Positions 9,061 through 17,263 of a stretch of DNA of 58,133 nucleotides are shown here, one piece after another; the stretch's first letter is position 1, and every line of letters begins with the position of its first letter. The position numbers and the translations under genes were made by a program. Source of the DNA: Magnetospirillum molischianum DSM 120 (GTDB taxonomy: Bacteria > Pseudomonadota > Alphaproteobacteria > Rhodospirillales > Magnetospirillaceae); assembly GCF_000294655.1 (NCBI RefSeq), contig NZ_CAHP01000010.1, positions 45,518 through 103,650 of the forward strand, read 5' to 3'. The notes under the pieces are model-generated. The model saw only the letters and a list, made by a program, of their open reading frames with translations, had not been told where the DNA came from and searched no databases.

Positions 9061-9501
9061 ATGAAGGTGGAACCGCACCGGATGACAATGGCCGCCATTC
9101 TCGGGATGGCGATGGCCTTAGGCTCGGAGACGGCCAAGGCCGATCCAAGGGATTACCAATTCGAAGCGGCGCAGCCCCAGATCGCTGTGTCACCCAGTGC
9201 CCCCCTGGCAATCCGGCTGATCCATGTTCCTTCGGGAAAGGCGTTGACCGACGCCATCTTGTTCCAGCCGAAACTGGAAATGCCGATGGGCGCGGCGACG
9301 ATGCCGACCAAGATCACGCCGTCCACTCCCGACGGCAAGGGACTCTATCCTTTCGTCGCCGATGTCGCGATGGCTGGGCCGTGGACCTTGACTGTCTCGG
9401 CCAAGGTTCAAGGGGAAGCCGCCACCCTCACCGGCAAGGTTCTGTTCACCGCCGTCGCCTCCGATCCGGCCGGTTCAAGGGATCACGGACACGGGCATTA
9501 A
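9061..9501 (+). CDS. Periplasmic FixH/YtkA-like protein of the metal efflux operon
   Basis: The 146-residue protein has a signal peptide (about residues 1-27, ending SETAKA). A single immunoglobulin-like domain of the YtkA/FixH kind follows, seen in MPMGAATMP, the KGLYPFVADVAMAGPWTL strand pair and the terminal LFTAVA strand. The last residues RDHGHGH are histidine-rich and could bind metal. It is the first gene of the operon, 21 bases before the outer-membrane channel. Similar proteins often stand beside copper or RND pumps, so it may hand over metal in the periplasm; that role is inferred. The ribosome site is weak. Confidence 0.7.
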   Translation: MKVEPHRMTMAAILGMAMALGSETAKADPRDYQFEAAQPQIAVSPSAPLAIRLIHVPSGKALTDAILFQPKLEMPMGAATMPTKITPSTPDGKGLYPFVADVAMAGPWTLTVSAKVQGEAATLTGKVLFTAVASDPAGSRDHGHGH

Positions 9502-9522
9502 ACCGGAGTGACAGGAGGCAGC

Positions 9523-10833
9523 ATGACGATGAAGGCAAGACGAACCGTCGTGACCATGGCGTTGCTCGCGGCGTTTGCCTCGTGCCCCCCGGCCTGGGCA
9601 GAGGAGGCGGGAAGCGGTCCTGAGCTTACCTCGATGTCCTCGTCTGGCGGTTCGGTCGATAGCCTCCTCAATCGTGCGCGCCAGATGAGTCTCGAGCTTC
9701 AAGTGGCCGCTCTGGAGGCGGAAGCGGCTACCGCCAGGATCGAAGGAGCGGGTTCCCTGGCCGACCCCAAACTGTCGTTGTCGGTCGAGGACTGGAACAC
9801 CAACCGCAATGGCGGCTTCTTTCCCGGCAACCCGGCGGCCAGCACCATGAAGAAGCTTCGTTTATCCCAGGAACTACCGTTCTGGGGGAAACGTGACCTC
9901 AAGCGCGAGATCGCCGCCGCCGGAGCCCGCAAGGCAGCCGTGCTCAAGCGTCAGGTCGAGAACGACCTGATCGCACGGGTGAAGTTCGCCTACGCCGACT
10001 ATCACTCGGCTCATCTGGTGATCGAGGCGGCAAAGGATTTGCGGACCCGTCTCGACACGCTGGCTCGGCTGGCTCGTGTCCGTTACGCCCAAGCTCTGGG
10101 GCGCTTGCAGGATGTGACGCGGGCCGAGGTTGAGAAGTCCTCTCTCGATGCCGAGATCGTTCGTGTCGAGGGGGAACGCCGCAAGGCGCGAGCCAGGATC
10201 AATCGGTTGCTGGCCCGCCCCCTCGACACCCCCCTACTCGAAACGCCGATTGCCCGTCCGATCCCGGTGTTGGAGAGCTTGGATCTTGCGGTTTTGAGCG
10301 AACGGGCACAATCGGAGAACCCCGATATCCTGGCACAGATCGCCACTATCGAAGGTTCGGACAAGGCACTCAGCCTCGCCGAACGCAGTTGGTATCCCGA
10401 TTTCGAGGTCGGCGTCAGCGCAGTCAAACGGGAGGGCGATTGGCGCGGTTACGAGGCCATGGTCAGCATGAACCTGCCCTTGCAGTGGGGGCTGCGGGAG
10501 TCCGACATCGGTGAAGCCAAGGCAATGACCGCCGCCGCCCGCGCGAAACGCGAAGTGCGATCTCGGGAATTGGACAACGAGGTCGCCGACGCCTGGATCA
10601 GCCTCAAATCCGCACATGAGGTGGAAATGCTACTGCGCGAAAGCCAGTTGCCCCAAGCCGAAATCGGCTTCCAGGCCGCCTTGCGCAGTTACGAATTCGG
10701 ACGGAGTGAGATGGTTGACGTGTTCCAGAGCGAACAGCAGGTGTGGAAATCGCATATCGACCTCGTGAAGGTCGTGTTCGAGCAACAAGTCCGCCTCGCC
10801 GAGTTGGAGAAATTGGTGGGACGCGACCTATGA
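9523..10833 (+). CDS. cusC: TolC-family outer-membrane channel of the RND efflux system
   Basis: The 436-residue protein has a signal peptide (about 1-27, ending PPAWA) and the long amphipathic helices of outer-membrane efflux proteins in two repeats. The first contains KLSLSVEDWN and the second SWYPDFEVGVSAVKREGDW. The ATG lies 4 bases after an AGGAGG site; earlier in-frame starts lie before it. It should form the trimeric exit duct for the CusB/CusA-like proteins encoded next. Its stop overlaps the adaptor start (ATGA). It lacks the N-terminal lipobox of E. coli CusC. Confidence 0.88.
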   Translation: MTMKARRTVVTMALLAAFASCPPAWAEEAGSGPELTSMSSSGGSVDSLLNRARQMSLELQVAALEAEAATARIEGAGSLADPKLSLSVEDWNTNRNGGFFPGNPAASTMKKLRLSQELPFWGKRDLKREIAAAGARKAAVLKRQVENDLIARVKFAYADYHSAHLVIEAAKDLRTRLDTLARLARVRYAQALGRLQDVTRAEVEKSSLDAEIVRVEGERRKARARINRLLARPLDTPLLETPIARPIPVLESLDLAVLSERAQSENPDILAQIATIEGSDKALSLAERSWYPDFEVGVSAVKREGDWRGYEAMVSMNLPLQWGLRESDIGEAKAMTAAARAKREVRSRELDNEVADAWISLKSAHEVEMLLRESQLPQAEIGFQAALRSYEFGRSEMVDVFQSEQQVWKSHIDLVKVVFEQQVRLAELEKLVGRDL

Positions 10834-12227
10834 AACAGCCTTCCCCCTTCGTCATCGGCGGAATTGCCGTCCTTGCCGCGCTGGGGGGTGGCTACTGGAT
10901 CGGTCGCTCCAGCCATGGTGACGTCCAGCCGCCCGTTGCTACCGGCAGGACGATGGAACGCCAGATCCTGTTTTACCAGAATCCAGACGCCACCCCGGAT
11001 TACTCGCCCGTTCCCAAGAGGGATGTCCAGGGGCGCGACTACACTCCGGTCTACGCCGATCCCGATCCCAATCCTGTTCCGGCCACCAAACCGCAGGAGC
11101 ATGGCAAGATTCTCTATTACCGCAATCCGATGGGCCTGCCCGACAGATCACCCGTGCCGAAACAGGACAGCATGGGGATGGATTACGTTCCGGTCTACGA
11201 AGGGGACGACAACGGGACCACGATCCGAATCAGCCCCGAGAAGGTACAGAAACTAGGTGTCCGGACGGAAACGGCACGGATGAACACGCTTACCCGCTCG
11301 GTCCGCGCCGTCGGTTCGGTTCAGATCGACGAACGCAACTTGCATGTCGTTACTGCGAAATTTGAAGGCTATATCGAACGCCTGCATGTCAACCAGACGG
11401 GCCAGATGGTTAGGCGAGGCCAACCCTTGATGGAGGTCTACAGCCCCGACTTGGTTCTGGCCGAGCAGGAATATCAGGTAGCCATGACGGGAGCGCAGGC
11501 CCTGAACCAAGCCAGCCGGGATGCACAGGAGTCCGCGCGGTCGCTGGCCGAGGGGGCCTTGACCCGTCTCCGAAACCTCGACGTGTCCGCCGCCCAGATC
11601 GAGCGGTTGCGGCAGGGAGGGGCGGCCAGCCGAACCCTGACCCTTGCCGCTCCCGCTTCGGGGATCGTCGTGGAGAAGCGGGCGATCCAAGGAATGCGGT
11701 TCATGCCCGGCGAGATGCTGTATCAGATCGCCGACCTATCTCGAATCTGGGTGGTTGCCGATGTGTTCGAACAAGACTTAGCTCAGGTCAGAGTTGGCCT
11801 GACCGCCAAGGCCAGTTTCGACGCCTTGCCGGGTTCGAGTTTTACCGGCAAGGTCACATTCATCTCCCCCTTCGTGACGCCAGAGACCCGCACCGTCAAG
11901 GTCCGAATCGAACTGCTGAACCCCGATGGGCGCCTCAAACCCGCCCTTTACGGCACGGTGGATCTGGCATCGCCGGTCGCGGATCGGCCGGTGCTGACCA
12001 TCCCTGATTCTGCAATCCTCGACAGCGGCACCCGGCAAACCGTGTTGGTGGAACGGGGGGACGGACTTTACGAACCGCGCGAGGTGAAGGTTGGCACACG
12101 GGCGGGCGGCTTGATCGAAGTGCGCGATGGGGTGGCCGAAGGGGAAAAAGTGGTCGTTCGCGCCAACTTCCTGATCGACGCAGAAAGCAACCTGCGTGCC
12201 GCCCTGCAAAGTTTCCACTCACACTGA
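10830..12227 (+). CDS. cusB: Periplasmic adaptor (membrane fusion protein) with two heavy-metal-binding repeats
   Basis: The 465-residue protein has an N-terminal membrane anchor (about 5-22). Two copies of the short heavy-metal-binding domain follow, near residues 46-78 and 92-125. The adaptor body comprises barrel-sandwich and hairpin (VTAKFEGYIERLHVNQTG), beta-barrel (FEQDLAQVRVG) and membrane-proximal domains. The second repeat has the CusB pattern with NPM, DSM and GMD. The first reads NPD, DVQ and GRD, so it has lost all three methionines. The adaptor links pump and channel and, in CusB, passes Cu(I)/Ag(I) to the pump. It overlaps the channel gene by 4 bases. Confidence 0.92.
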   Translation: MKQPSPFVIGGIAVLAALGGGYWIGRSSHGDVQPPVATGRTMERQILFYQNPDATPDYSPVPKRDVQGRDYTPVYADPDPNPVPATKPQEHGKILYYRNPMGLPDRSPVPKQDSMGMDYVPVYEGDDNGTTIRISPEKVQKLGVRTETARMNTLTRSVRAVGSVQIDERNLHVVTAKFEGYIERLHVNQTGQMVRRGQPLMEVYSPDLVLAEQEYQVAMTGAQALNQASRDAQESARSLAEGALTRLRNLDVSAAQIERLRQGGAASRTLTLAAPASGIVVEKRAIQGMRFMPGEMLYQIADLSRIWVVADVFEQDLAQVRVGLTAKASFDALPGSSFTGKVTFISPFVTPETRTVKVRIELLNPDGRLKPALYGTVDLASPVADRPVLTIPDSAILDSGTRQTVLVERGDGLYEPREVKVGTRAGGLIEVRDGVAEGEKVVVRANFLIDAESNLRAALQSFHSH

Positions 12228-12241
12228 GGCGTAGACCCGCC

Positions 12242-15200
12242 ATGATCGCCGCAATCATTCGCTGGTCCGCCCGCAATGTCTTCCTCGTTCTGCTGGGAAC
12301 CATTTTCATCATCGGTGCCGGAACGCTGGCGGTCAAACGCCTGCCGCTCGACGCACTCCCCGACCTGTCCGACGTACAGGTGATCCTCTACACCGAGGTG
12401 CCAGGACAGGCTCCCCAGGTGGTAGAGGATCAAGTCACCTATCCACTCACGACCGCCATGCTGAGTGTACCGAGATCGAAAACGGTTCGTGGGTTCTCGT
12501 TCTTCGGCGTCTCTTTTGTCTACATCATCTTCGAAGACGGCACCGACATCTATTGGGCACGGTCGCGGGTGCTGGAATATCTCAGTTCTGCGGCCAAGCG
12601 TATGCCGACAGGCGTGACGCCTACTCTTGGCCCCGACGCGACCGGGGTGGGATGGGTCTACCAGTACGTGGTTCTGGCCAAGGATCGGACGCTCGCCGAG
12701 TTACGCACGATCCAGGACTGGTATATCCGCTACCAACTGGCCAAGGCCGAAGGCGTGGCCGAGGTTGCAAGTGTCGGTGGGTTCGTCCAGCAATATCAGG
12801 TGGTGGTCGATCCACAACGGCTCCAGGCCTATGGCATTCCACTGTCCAAGATCACCGAGGTGATCCGCAAGAGCAACATAGACGTCGGCGGCCGGACGGT
12901 AGAGTTAGCCGAGACAGAATTCGTCGTCCGAGGACATGGATACCTGCGAGGAATCGACGACATAGAAAACCTTGTCCTGAAATCGGACAAAGGTACTCCG
13001 GTACTGGTACGAGACGTCGCACGAGTCGAACTCGGTCCCGACGAACGACGAGGCATCGCCGAACTCAATGGCGAAGGCGAGGTGGTCAGCGGCATTGTGC
13101 TGCAACGGTTCGGCCAGAACGCCCTGTCCGTTATCGAGCACGTCAAGGCCAAGATCACCGAGTTATCGCCAGGTTTGCCCGAGGGCGTCTCGATCAAGGC
13201 GGTCTACGACCGCTCCGACCTGATCCTGCGCGCGATCGACACACTGAAGCGGACCCTGATCGAGGAAAGTGTCATCGTCGCGATCGTCTGCATGGTCTTT
13301 CTGCTGCATCTGCGCTCGGCGCTGGTGGCGATCGTCATGCTGCCTGTCGGCGTACTGGTCGCCGCCATCGTCATGAACGCCTTGGGCATGACGTCCAACA
13401 TCATGTCGCTGGGCGGGGTGGCCATCGCGGTGGGAGCGATGGTGGACGCGGCGATAGTCATGATCGAAAATGCCCACAAGCACCTGGAGCGGATGAAACC
13501 TGGGGACAATCGTGCCGAGGCTCTAATCTCAGCTGCCATCGAAGTCGGCCCCAGCCTGTTCTTCGGCCTGTTGATCATCACCGTTTCGTTCCTGCCGGTG
13601 TTTGCCCTGGAAGCCCAGGAAGGACGGCTGTTCAAGCCGCTTGCTTTCACGAAGACCTTCACGATGGCCGCAGCCGCCCTGCTGTCGGTGACGCTGGTTC
13701 CTGTGCTGATGATGCTGTTCATTCGGGGACGGATCGTTCCAGAGAGCCGGAATCCAATCAATCGCGCCATGATCTGGGCCTACCGCCCGATCATCACCGG
13801 CGTGATGCGGGCCAAGACCGCGACCATCGCCCTTGCCGTTCTCGTTCTCGCCGCCTCATGGTTTCCGTTGTCGCGGCTGGGTGCCGAATTCATGCCGACT
13901 TTGAACGAAGGCACCCTGCTCTACATGCCAACCACGCTCCCCGGTCTGTCGATCACCAAAGCGACCGAGTTGCTCCAGACCCAGGACAAGATAATCAAGA
14001 GCTTCCCCGAGGTGGAATCGGTTTGGGGCAAGGCGGGTCGGGCTGGCACCGCCACCGATCCCGCCCCCTCCGAGATGTTCGAAACCGTGATCAACCTGAA
14101 GCCTGAATCCGAGTGGCGCCCCGGCATGACCACGGACAAGCTGATCGCCGAAATGGACAAGGCCCTCCAGATGCCAGGGGTCTCCAACGCCTGGACCATG
14201 CCGCTGCGCGCCCGGATTGACATGCTGTCAACCGGCATCCGCACTCCGATCGGCATCAAGGTGTTCGGCAAGGATCTCGACGAAATGGAGGTGTTGGCCC
14301 GTCAGATCGAAGCCGCGGTGCGAACCGTTCCCGGCACCTCCTCCGCTTATGCCGAGCGCATCGGCGGAGGCTATTACCTCAACATCGAACCTGACCGGCC
14401 CCAGCTTGCGCGCTACGGTGTCACCATTGGCGATCTCCAGGAGGTAGTCCTCACCGCCCTCGGGGGTGAAACCGTCACCACCACAGTCGAAGGGCGTGAA
14501 CGCTTTTCGGTTAACGTGCGTTATCCTCGTGCGTTTCGCTCCGACCCGCAGGCCATCGCCGAGAAAGTGCTGGTGGCAGGCACCGACGGGACGCAGGTGC
14601 CGTTGGGCCAATTGGCCCGGATCCACCTGTCGAAGGGGCCGACGGGCATTCGTACCGAGAACGCATTGCTATCGACCTACATCTATGTAGACATCCGCGA
14701 CCGCGACATCGCCTCCTATGTCGCCGATGCGCGCAAGGCCGTCCAGGCTTCGGTGAAAATGCCGTCTGGCTATTTCATCACTTGGTCGGGACAGTTCGAG
14801 TACATGGAGCGCGCGAGCGAGACTCTGAAGATTGTTGTGCCGTTAACGATCAGCATCATCTTCCTGCTGCTCTATCTGAATTTCAGACGAGTGACCGAGG
14901 CCTTGATCGTGATGACCTCGCTGCCCTTTGCCCTCGTGGGGGGGCTGTGGCTACAATGGTACCTCGGCTACAACATGAGTGTGGCGGTGGCAATCGGCTA
15001 CATCGCCCTGGCAGGAGTCGCCGCCGAGACTGGGGTGGTGATGCTGATCTATCTCGATCATGCCCTGAACGACCTCAAGGCAAAGCGCGCGGCTGAAGGT
15101 ATCCCCTTCACGCGAGCCGATCTTTACCTCGCGATCATGGAGGGAGCGGTCGAACGGGTGCGACCCAAGATGATGACCGTGGTGGCGATCATGGCCGGTC

Positions 15201-15364
15201 TGCTTCCGATCATGTGGAGTACCGGCACAGGCTCCGAACTGATGCGTCGCATCGCCATGCCGATGGTCGGCGGCATGGTGTCATCCACCCTGCTGACTCT
15301 GATCGTCATCCCGGCGATCTACGGCTTGGTCAAACAGCATGCGATTCCGCGAGAGGCCGCTTGA
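12242..15364 (+). CDS. cusA: Heavy-metal RND efflux pump, CusA type
   Basis: The 1040-residue inner-membrane pump has the 12-helix RND layout with two large periplasmic loops. Proton-relay residues are present: the aspartate in VGAMVDAAIVMIENAHK, the glutamate in GVAAETGVVMLIYLD, and the lysine in RVRPKMMTV. The stretch RARIDMLSTGIRTPIGIKV matches the methionine-containing metal site region of CusA rather than CzcA. It should drive Cu(I)/Ag(I) or a related ion out through the adaptor and channel. It begins 14 bases after the adaptor gene. Substrate is inferred by family; no CusF-type chaperone is recognisable except the FixH-like first gene. Confidence 0.93.
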   Translation: MIAAIIRWSARNVFLVLLGTIFIIGAGTLAVKRLPLDALPDLSDVQVILYTEVPGQAPQVVEDQVTYPLTTAMLSVPRSKTVRGFSFFGVSFVYIIFEDGTDIYWARSRVLEYLSSAAKRMPTGVTPTLGPDATGVGWVYQYVVLAKDRTLAELRTIQDWYIRYQLAKAEGVAEVASVGGFVQQYQVVVDPQRLQAYGIPLSKITEVIRKSNIDVGGRTVELAETEFVVRGHGYLRGIDDIENLVLKSDKGTPVLVRDVARVELGPDERRGIAELNGEGEVVSGIVLQRFGQNALSVIEHVKAKITELSPGLPEGVSIKAVYDRSDLILRAIDTLKRTLIEESVIVAIVCMVFLLHLRSALVAIVMLPVGVLVAAIVMNALGMTSNIMSLGGVAIAVGAMVDAAIVMIENAHKHLERMKPGDNRAEALISAAIEVGPSLFFGLLIITVSFLPVFALEAQEGRLFKPLAFTKTFTMAAAALLSVTLVPVLMMLFIRGRIVPESRNPINRAMIWAYRPIITGVMRAKTATIALAVLVLAASWFPLSRLGAEFMPTLNEGTLLYMPTTLPGLSITKATELLQTQDKIIKSFPEVESVWGKAGRAGTATDPAPSEMFETVINLKPESEWRPGMTTDKLIAEMDKALQMPGVSNAWTMPLRARIDMLSTGIRTPIGIKVFGKDLDEMEVLARQIEAAVRTVPGTSSAYAERIGGGYYLNIEPDRPQLARYGVTIGDLQEVVLTALGGETVTTTVEGRERFSVNVRYPRAFRSDPQAIAEKVLVAGTDGTQVPLGQLARIHLSKGPTGIRTENALLSTYIYVDIRDRDIASYVADARKAVQASVKMPSGYFITWSGQFEYMERASETLKIVVPLTISIIFLLLYLNFRRVTEALIVMTSLPFALVGGLWLQWYLGYNMSVAVAIGYIALAGVAAETGVVMLIYLDHALNDLKAKRAAEGIPFTRADLYLAIMEGAVERVRPKMMTVVAIMAGLLPIMWSTGTGSELMRRIAMPMVGGMVSSTLLTLIVIPAIYGLVKQHAIPREAA

Positions 15365-15447
15365 TACCGGCCAACCCATCAATTCACGGGCCGGTTGGCA
15401 TGAGACTCTTAAGGGGGGGGCTGATCCTGCGGGCCGAATTTGCGGCC

Positions 15448-17123
15448 TCGCCTCTCAATTCCAGTTCTTCCCATTACCGAGATCCCCGAACGTGTAGGAG
15501 ACCTGTCCGAACACCATGGTACGGTCAAAGACCTCGCGGATGGGAGAGGAGGGAATCCCGACGAATGGGAATTGCGTCGTTCCCTCGGACTGCATGCGCC
15601 AGCGACGCGTGCCGATTCCGATACTCATACGGTCGGTAACGAAATAGGACAGGGTCGCCTCAAGCTGATAGCCGCTACCTTCGGCATCTTCTCCCAAGGG
15701 ATTGATGTCCGGGCGCATCCAGTGATTGTCCTCGCTGCCGGTGGTGCTGAGCCACGGCAGCCATGCCGCTTCGGCAGACAATTTCAGCCGTTCCGCCAGC
15801 CAGACGTCGCCGGCCACGCCAAGTCGGGCGGAGTTCCACAAGAATCTGCGGCTGAGCATAAGCTGGTCTGGGCCGACTACGGGTGAGGGCGATCCGGGAG
15901 GCTCGCAGATGAACGGATTGGTGGCGATCTGGGTGCAACCGTAAGCGTTTTGCCGTTCGTCGTAATAGCTGTAGCCGACAAACGGTCCGGCCCGCCAGCC
16001 GCCGCTCATGAAGGCGTAGCCCACATCGATGGTCGCATAGAGGCTCTGGCTATTCTTACGGATATGGACAGTTTTGGAATAGGGGTCGGGAGGGAGGAAG
16101 AAATCCTCATCGTACATGTCTGCGCCATCGGCGAATGCAATGCCGCCGACAAACCCTTTCAAGAAGGCTCCGGAATGGTGGTCAATTCGACCAAATACTT
16201 CCGTCATCGTGCCTGTTCCAGGCCAGGTCAGGCGGGAATTCATCGCAGATTTATTGTATAGGTCGAACAGGTCGTAGCGGAAATTGCCGGTAGTCCAGCC
16301 CGCGCGCGTGCCAAATTCGATGGAAAAATCGCGGATTGGGGGAGACTCTTCGGCAACCGCCGGCGACGGGCCAAAATGGTAGTTTATTCCAAATTTCAGG
16401 GCATTGAAGGACTGACGGGCGGTCGCTCCGTAAGCCTTCTGAACAGGCAAATAGGAGCTATCCAGAGATTGTTTGCCGAATCGGTAATGGGTGAACTCGC
16501 TCTTCAGCGACAGGCCATCCCCCAGAGCTTGCTCAACACCAAGTCCGGCATTTCCGCCTAAAAGGTTCTGCGTCGACTCAATAGACGGACCAGGGACGTA
16601 GTAGTCCCCGGCGGAAATCGAGAGACTCTGGTGAGCGTAGCTTGGGCCACCTTTGACGAAAAGCAACGTGGACCCTTCGGCGTAACCGATCCGTGCGTCC
16701 AAGCTGGCGAGTGCATCGATCTCCGAGTGGCAGGTCCAGCCGAAGAAACCGCTGGGATTGCTACAAACGGCATTGCCGGTGAGGGTCGATGCATCGATTT
16801 CTCCCTCGACTCCAACCACCCAATGGCGTCCGACGGGCCAATTGTAGCCCAGAGTCAAGCCGCCCAGAAGACCCATCTGGCTGCCGCTGGCCGGGAACAG
16901 GGATTCGTTGGGGGCCGCGAGAATACCAGTCGGGTCCGACCAATCGGTAGCACCCCACGCCGTTCCGAAATTCAGGCCAGCATAGAAACCGTCCCAACTG
17001 GAGGCGGGAATCACGGCCATCGACTGATCGGCGGCGAAAGACTGGCTGGCCAATAACGCGCCAACGGCGGCTACGATAATACTCTTTCGCATACGCTTTC
17101 TCGATAGCCTCTCAGTTAGCTCA
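15448..17123. repeat. Tandem repeat unit A (outer-membrane gene plus flanks)
   Basis: This 1676-bp unit is repeated at an offset of exactly 1814 bp. It starts 7 bases beyond the stop codon of the outer-membrane gene and ends 31 bases upstream of its start codon. The two units differ by a few tens of bases, mostly in the second half of the gene. Confidence 0.93.
15455..17092 (-). CDS. Two-barrel outer-membrane protein with omptin-like protease domain, copy A
   Basis: The 545-residue protein has a signal peptide (1-20, ending SQSFA). The first barrel (about 33-240) starts WDGFYAGLNFGTAWG and ends with the typical final strand FGINYHF, like Omp25/OmpA-type 8-strand proteins. A ~15-residue linker leads to a second barrel (about 255-535). 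This carries D328-x-D330 in MYDEDF and D455-x-H457 in SEDNHWM. These match the D83/D85 and D210/H212 pairs of OmpT, and the 125-residue distance from second Asp to third Asp is the same as in OmpT. So it is probably a surface protease or lysis-type adhesin fused to a small porin-like barrel. Only 31 bp of native upstream DNA remains, so it may depend on read-through from copy B. Confidence 0.8.
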   Translation of the reverse strand: MRKSIIVAAVGALLASQSFAADQSMAVIPASSWDGFYAGLNFGTAWGATDWSDPTGILAAPNESLFPASGSQMGLLGGLTLGYNWPVGRHWVVGVEGEIDASTLTGNAVCSNPSGFFGWTCHSEIDALASLDARIGYAEGSTLLFVKGGPSYAHQSLSISAGDYYVPGPSIESTQNLLGGNAGLGVEQALGDGLSLKSEFTHYRFGKQSLDSSYLPVQKAYGATARQSFNALKFGINYHFGPSPAVAEESPPIRDFSIEFGTRAGWTTGNFRYDLFDLYNKSAMNSRLTWPGTGTMTEVFGRIDHHSGAFLKGFVGGIAFADGADMYDEDFFLPPDPYSKTVHIRKNSQSLYATIDVGYAFMSGGWRAGPFVGYSYYDERQNAYGCTQIATNPFICEPPGSPSPVVGPDQLMLSRRFLWNSARLGVAGDVWLAERLKLSAEAAWLPWLSTTGSEDNHWMRPDINPLGEDAEGSGYQLEATLSYFVTDRMSIGIGTRRWRMQSEGTTQFPFVGIPSSPIREVFDRTMVFGQVSYTFGDLGNGKNWN

Positions 17124-17124
17124 A

Positions 17125-17263
17125 TAAGATCAATCCCTGGGCAGCCCTGGCACCGTCAGTCGGACTTTACCTGGCTATCCAGATCGGCGACCTCAACTTT
17201 CCCAATTACCCGACCAGCGGGACTTGGTTTTTCAACCCGATGGCCTGGCAAATGATGTTCGTC
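17125..17263 (+). pseudogene. opgC fragment left between the two outer-membrane genes
   Basis: These 139 bp match 19603-19741 inside the intact opgC gene with three mismatches (at 17131, 17177 and 17197); two of the three would be silent. The fragment encodes the KINPWAALAPSVGLYL to AWQMMFV part of OpgC, has no start and cannot be functional. It is the remains of a larger duplication whose opgC 5' part has been deleted. Confidence 0.93.

Noticed and set aside
12553-14106. 517-codon second plus-strand frame inside cusA
   Set aside because: It is rich in Arg/Gly/His as expected for an off-frame reading of GC-rich DNA; the cusA frame is complete.
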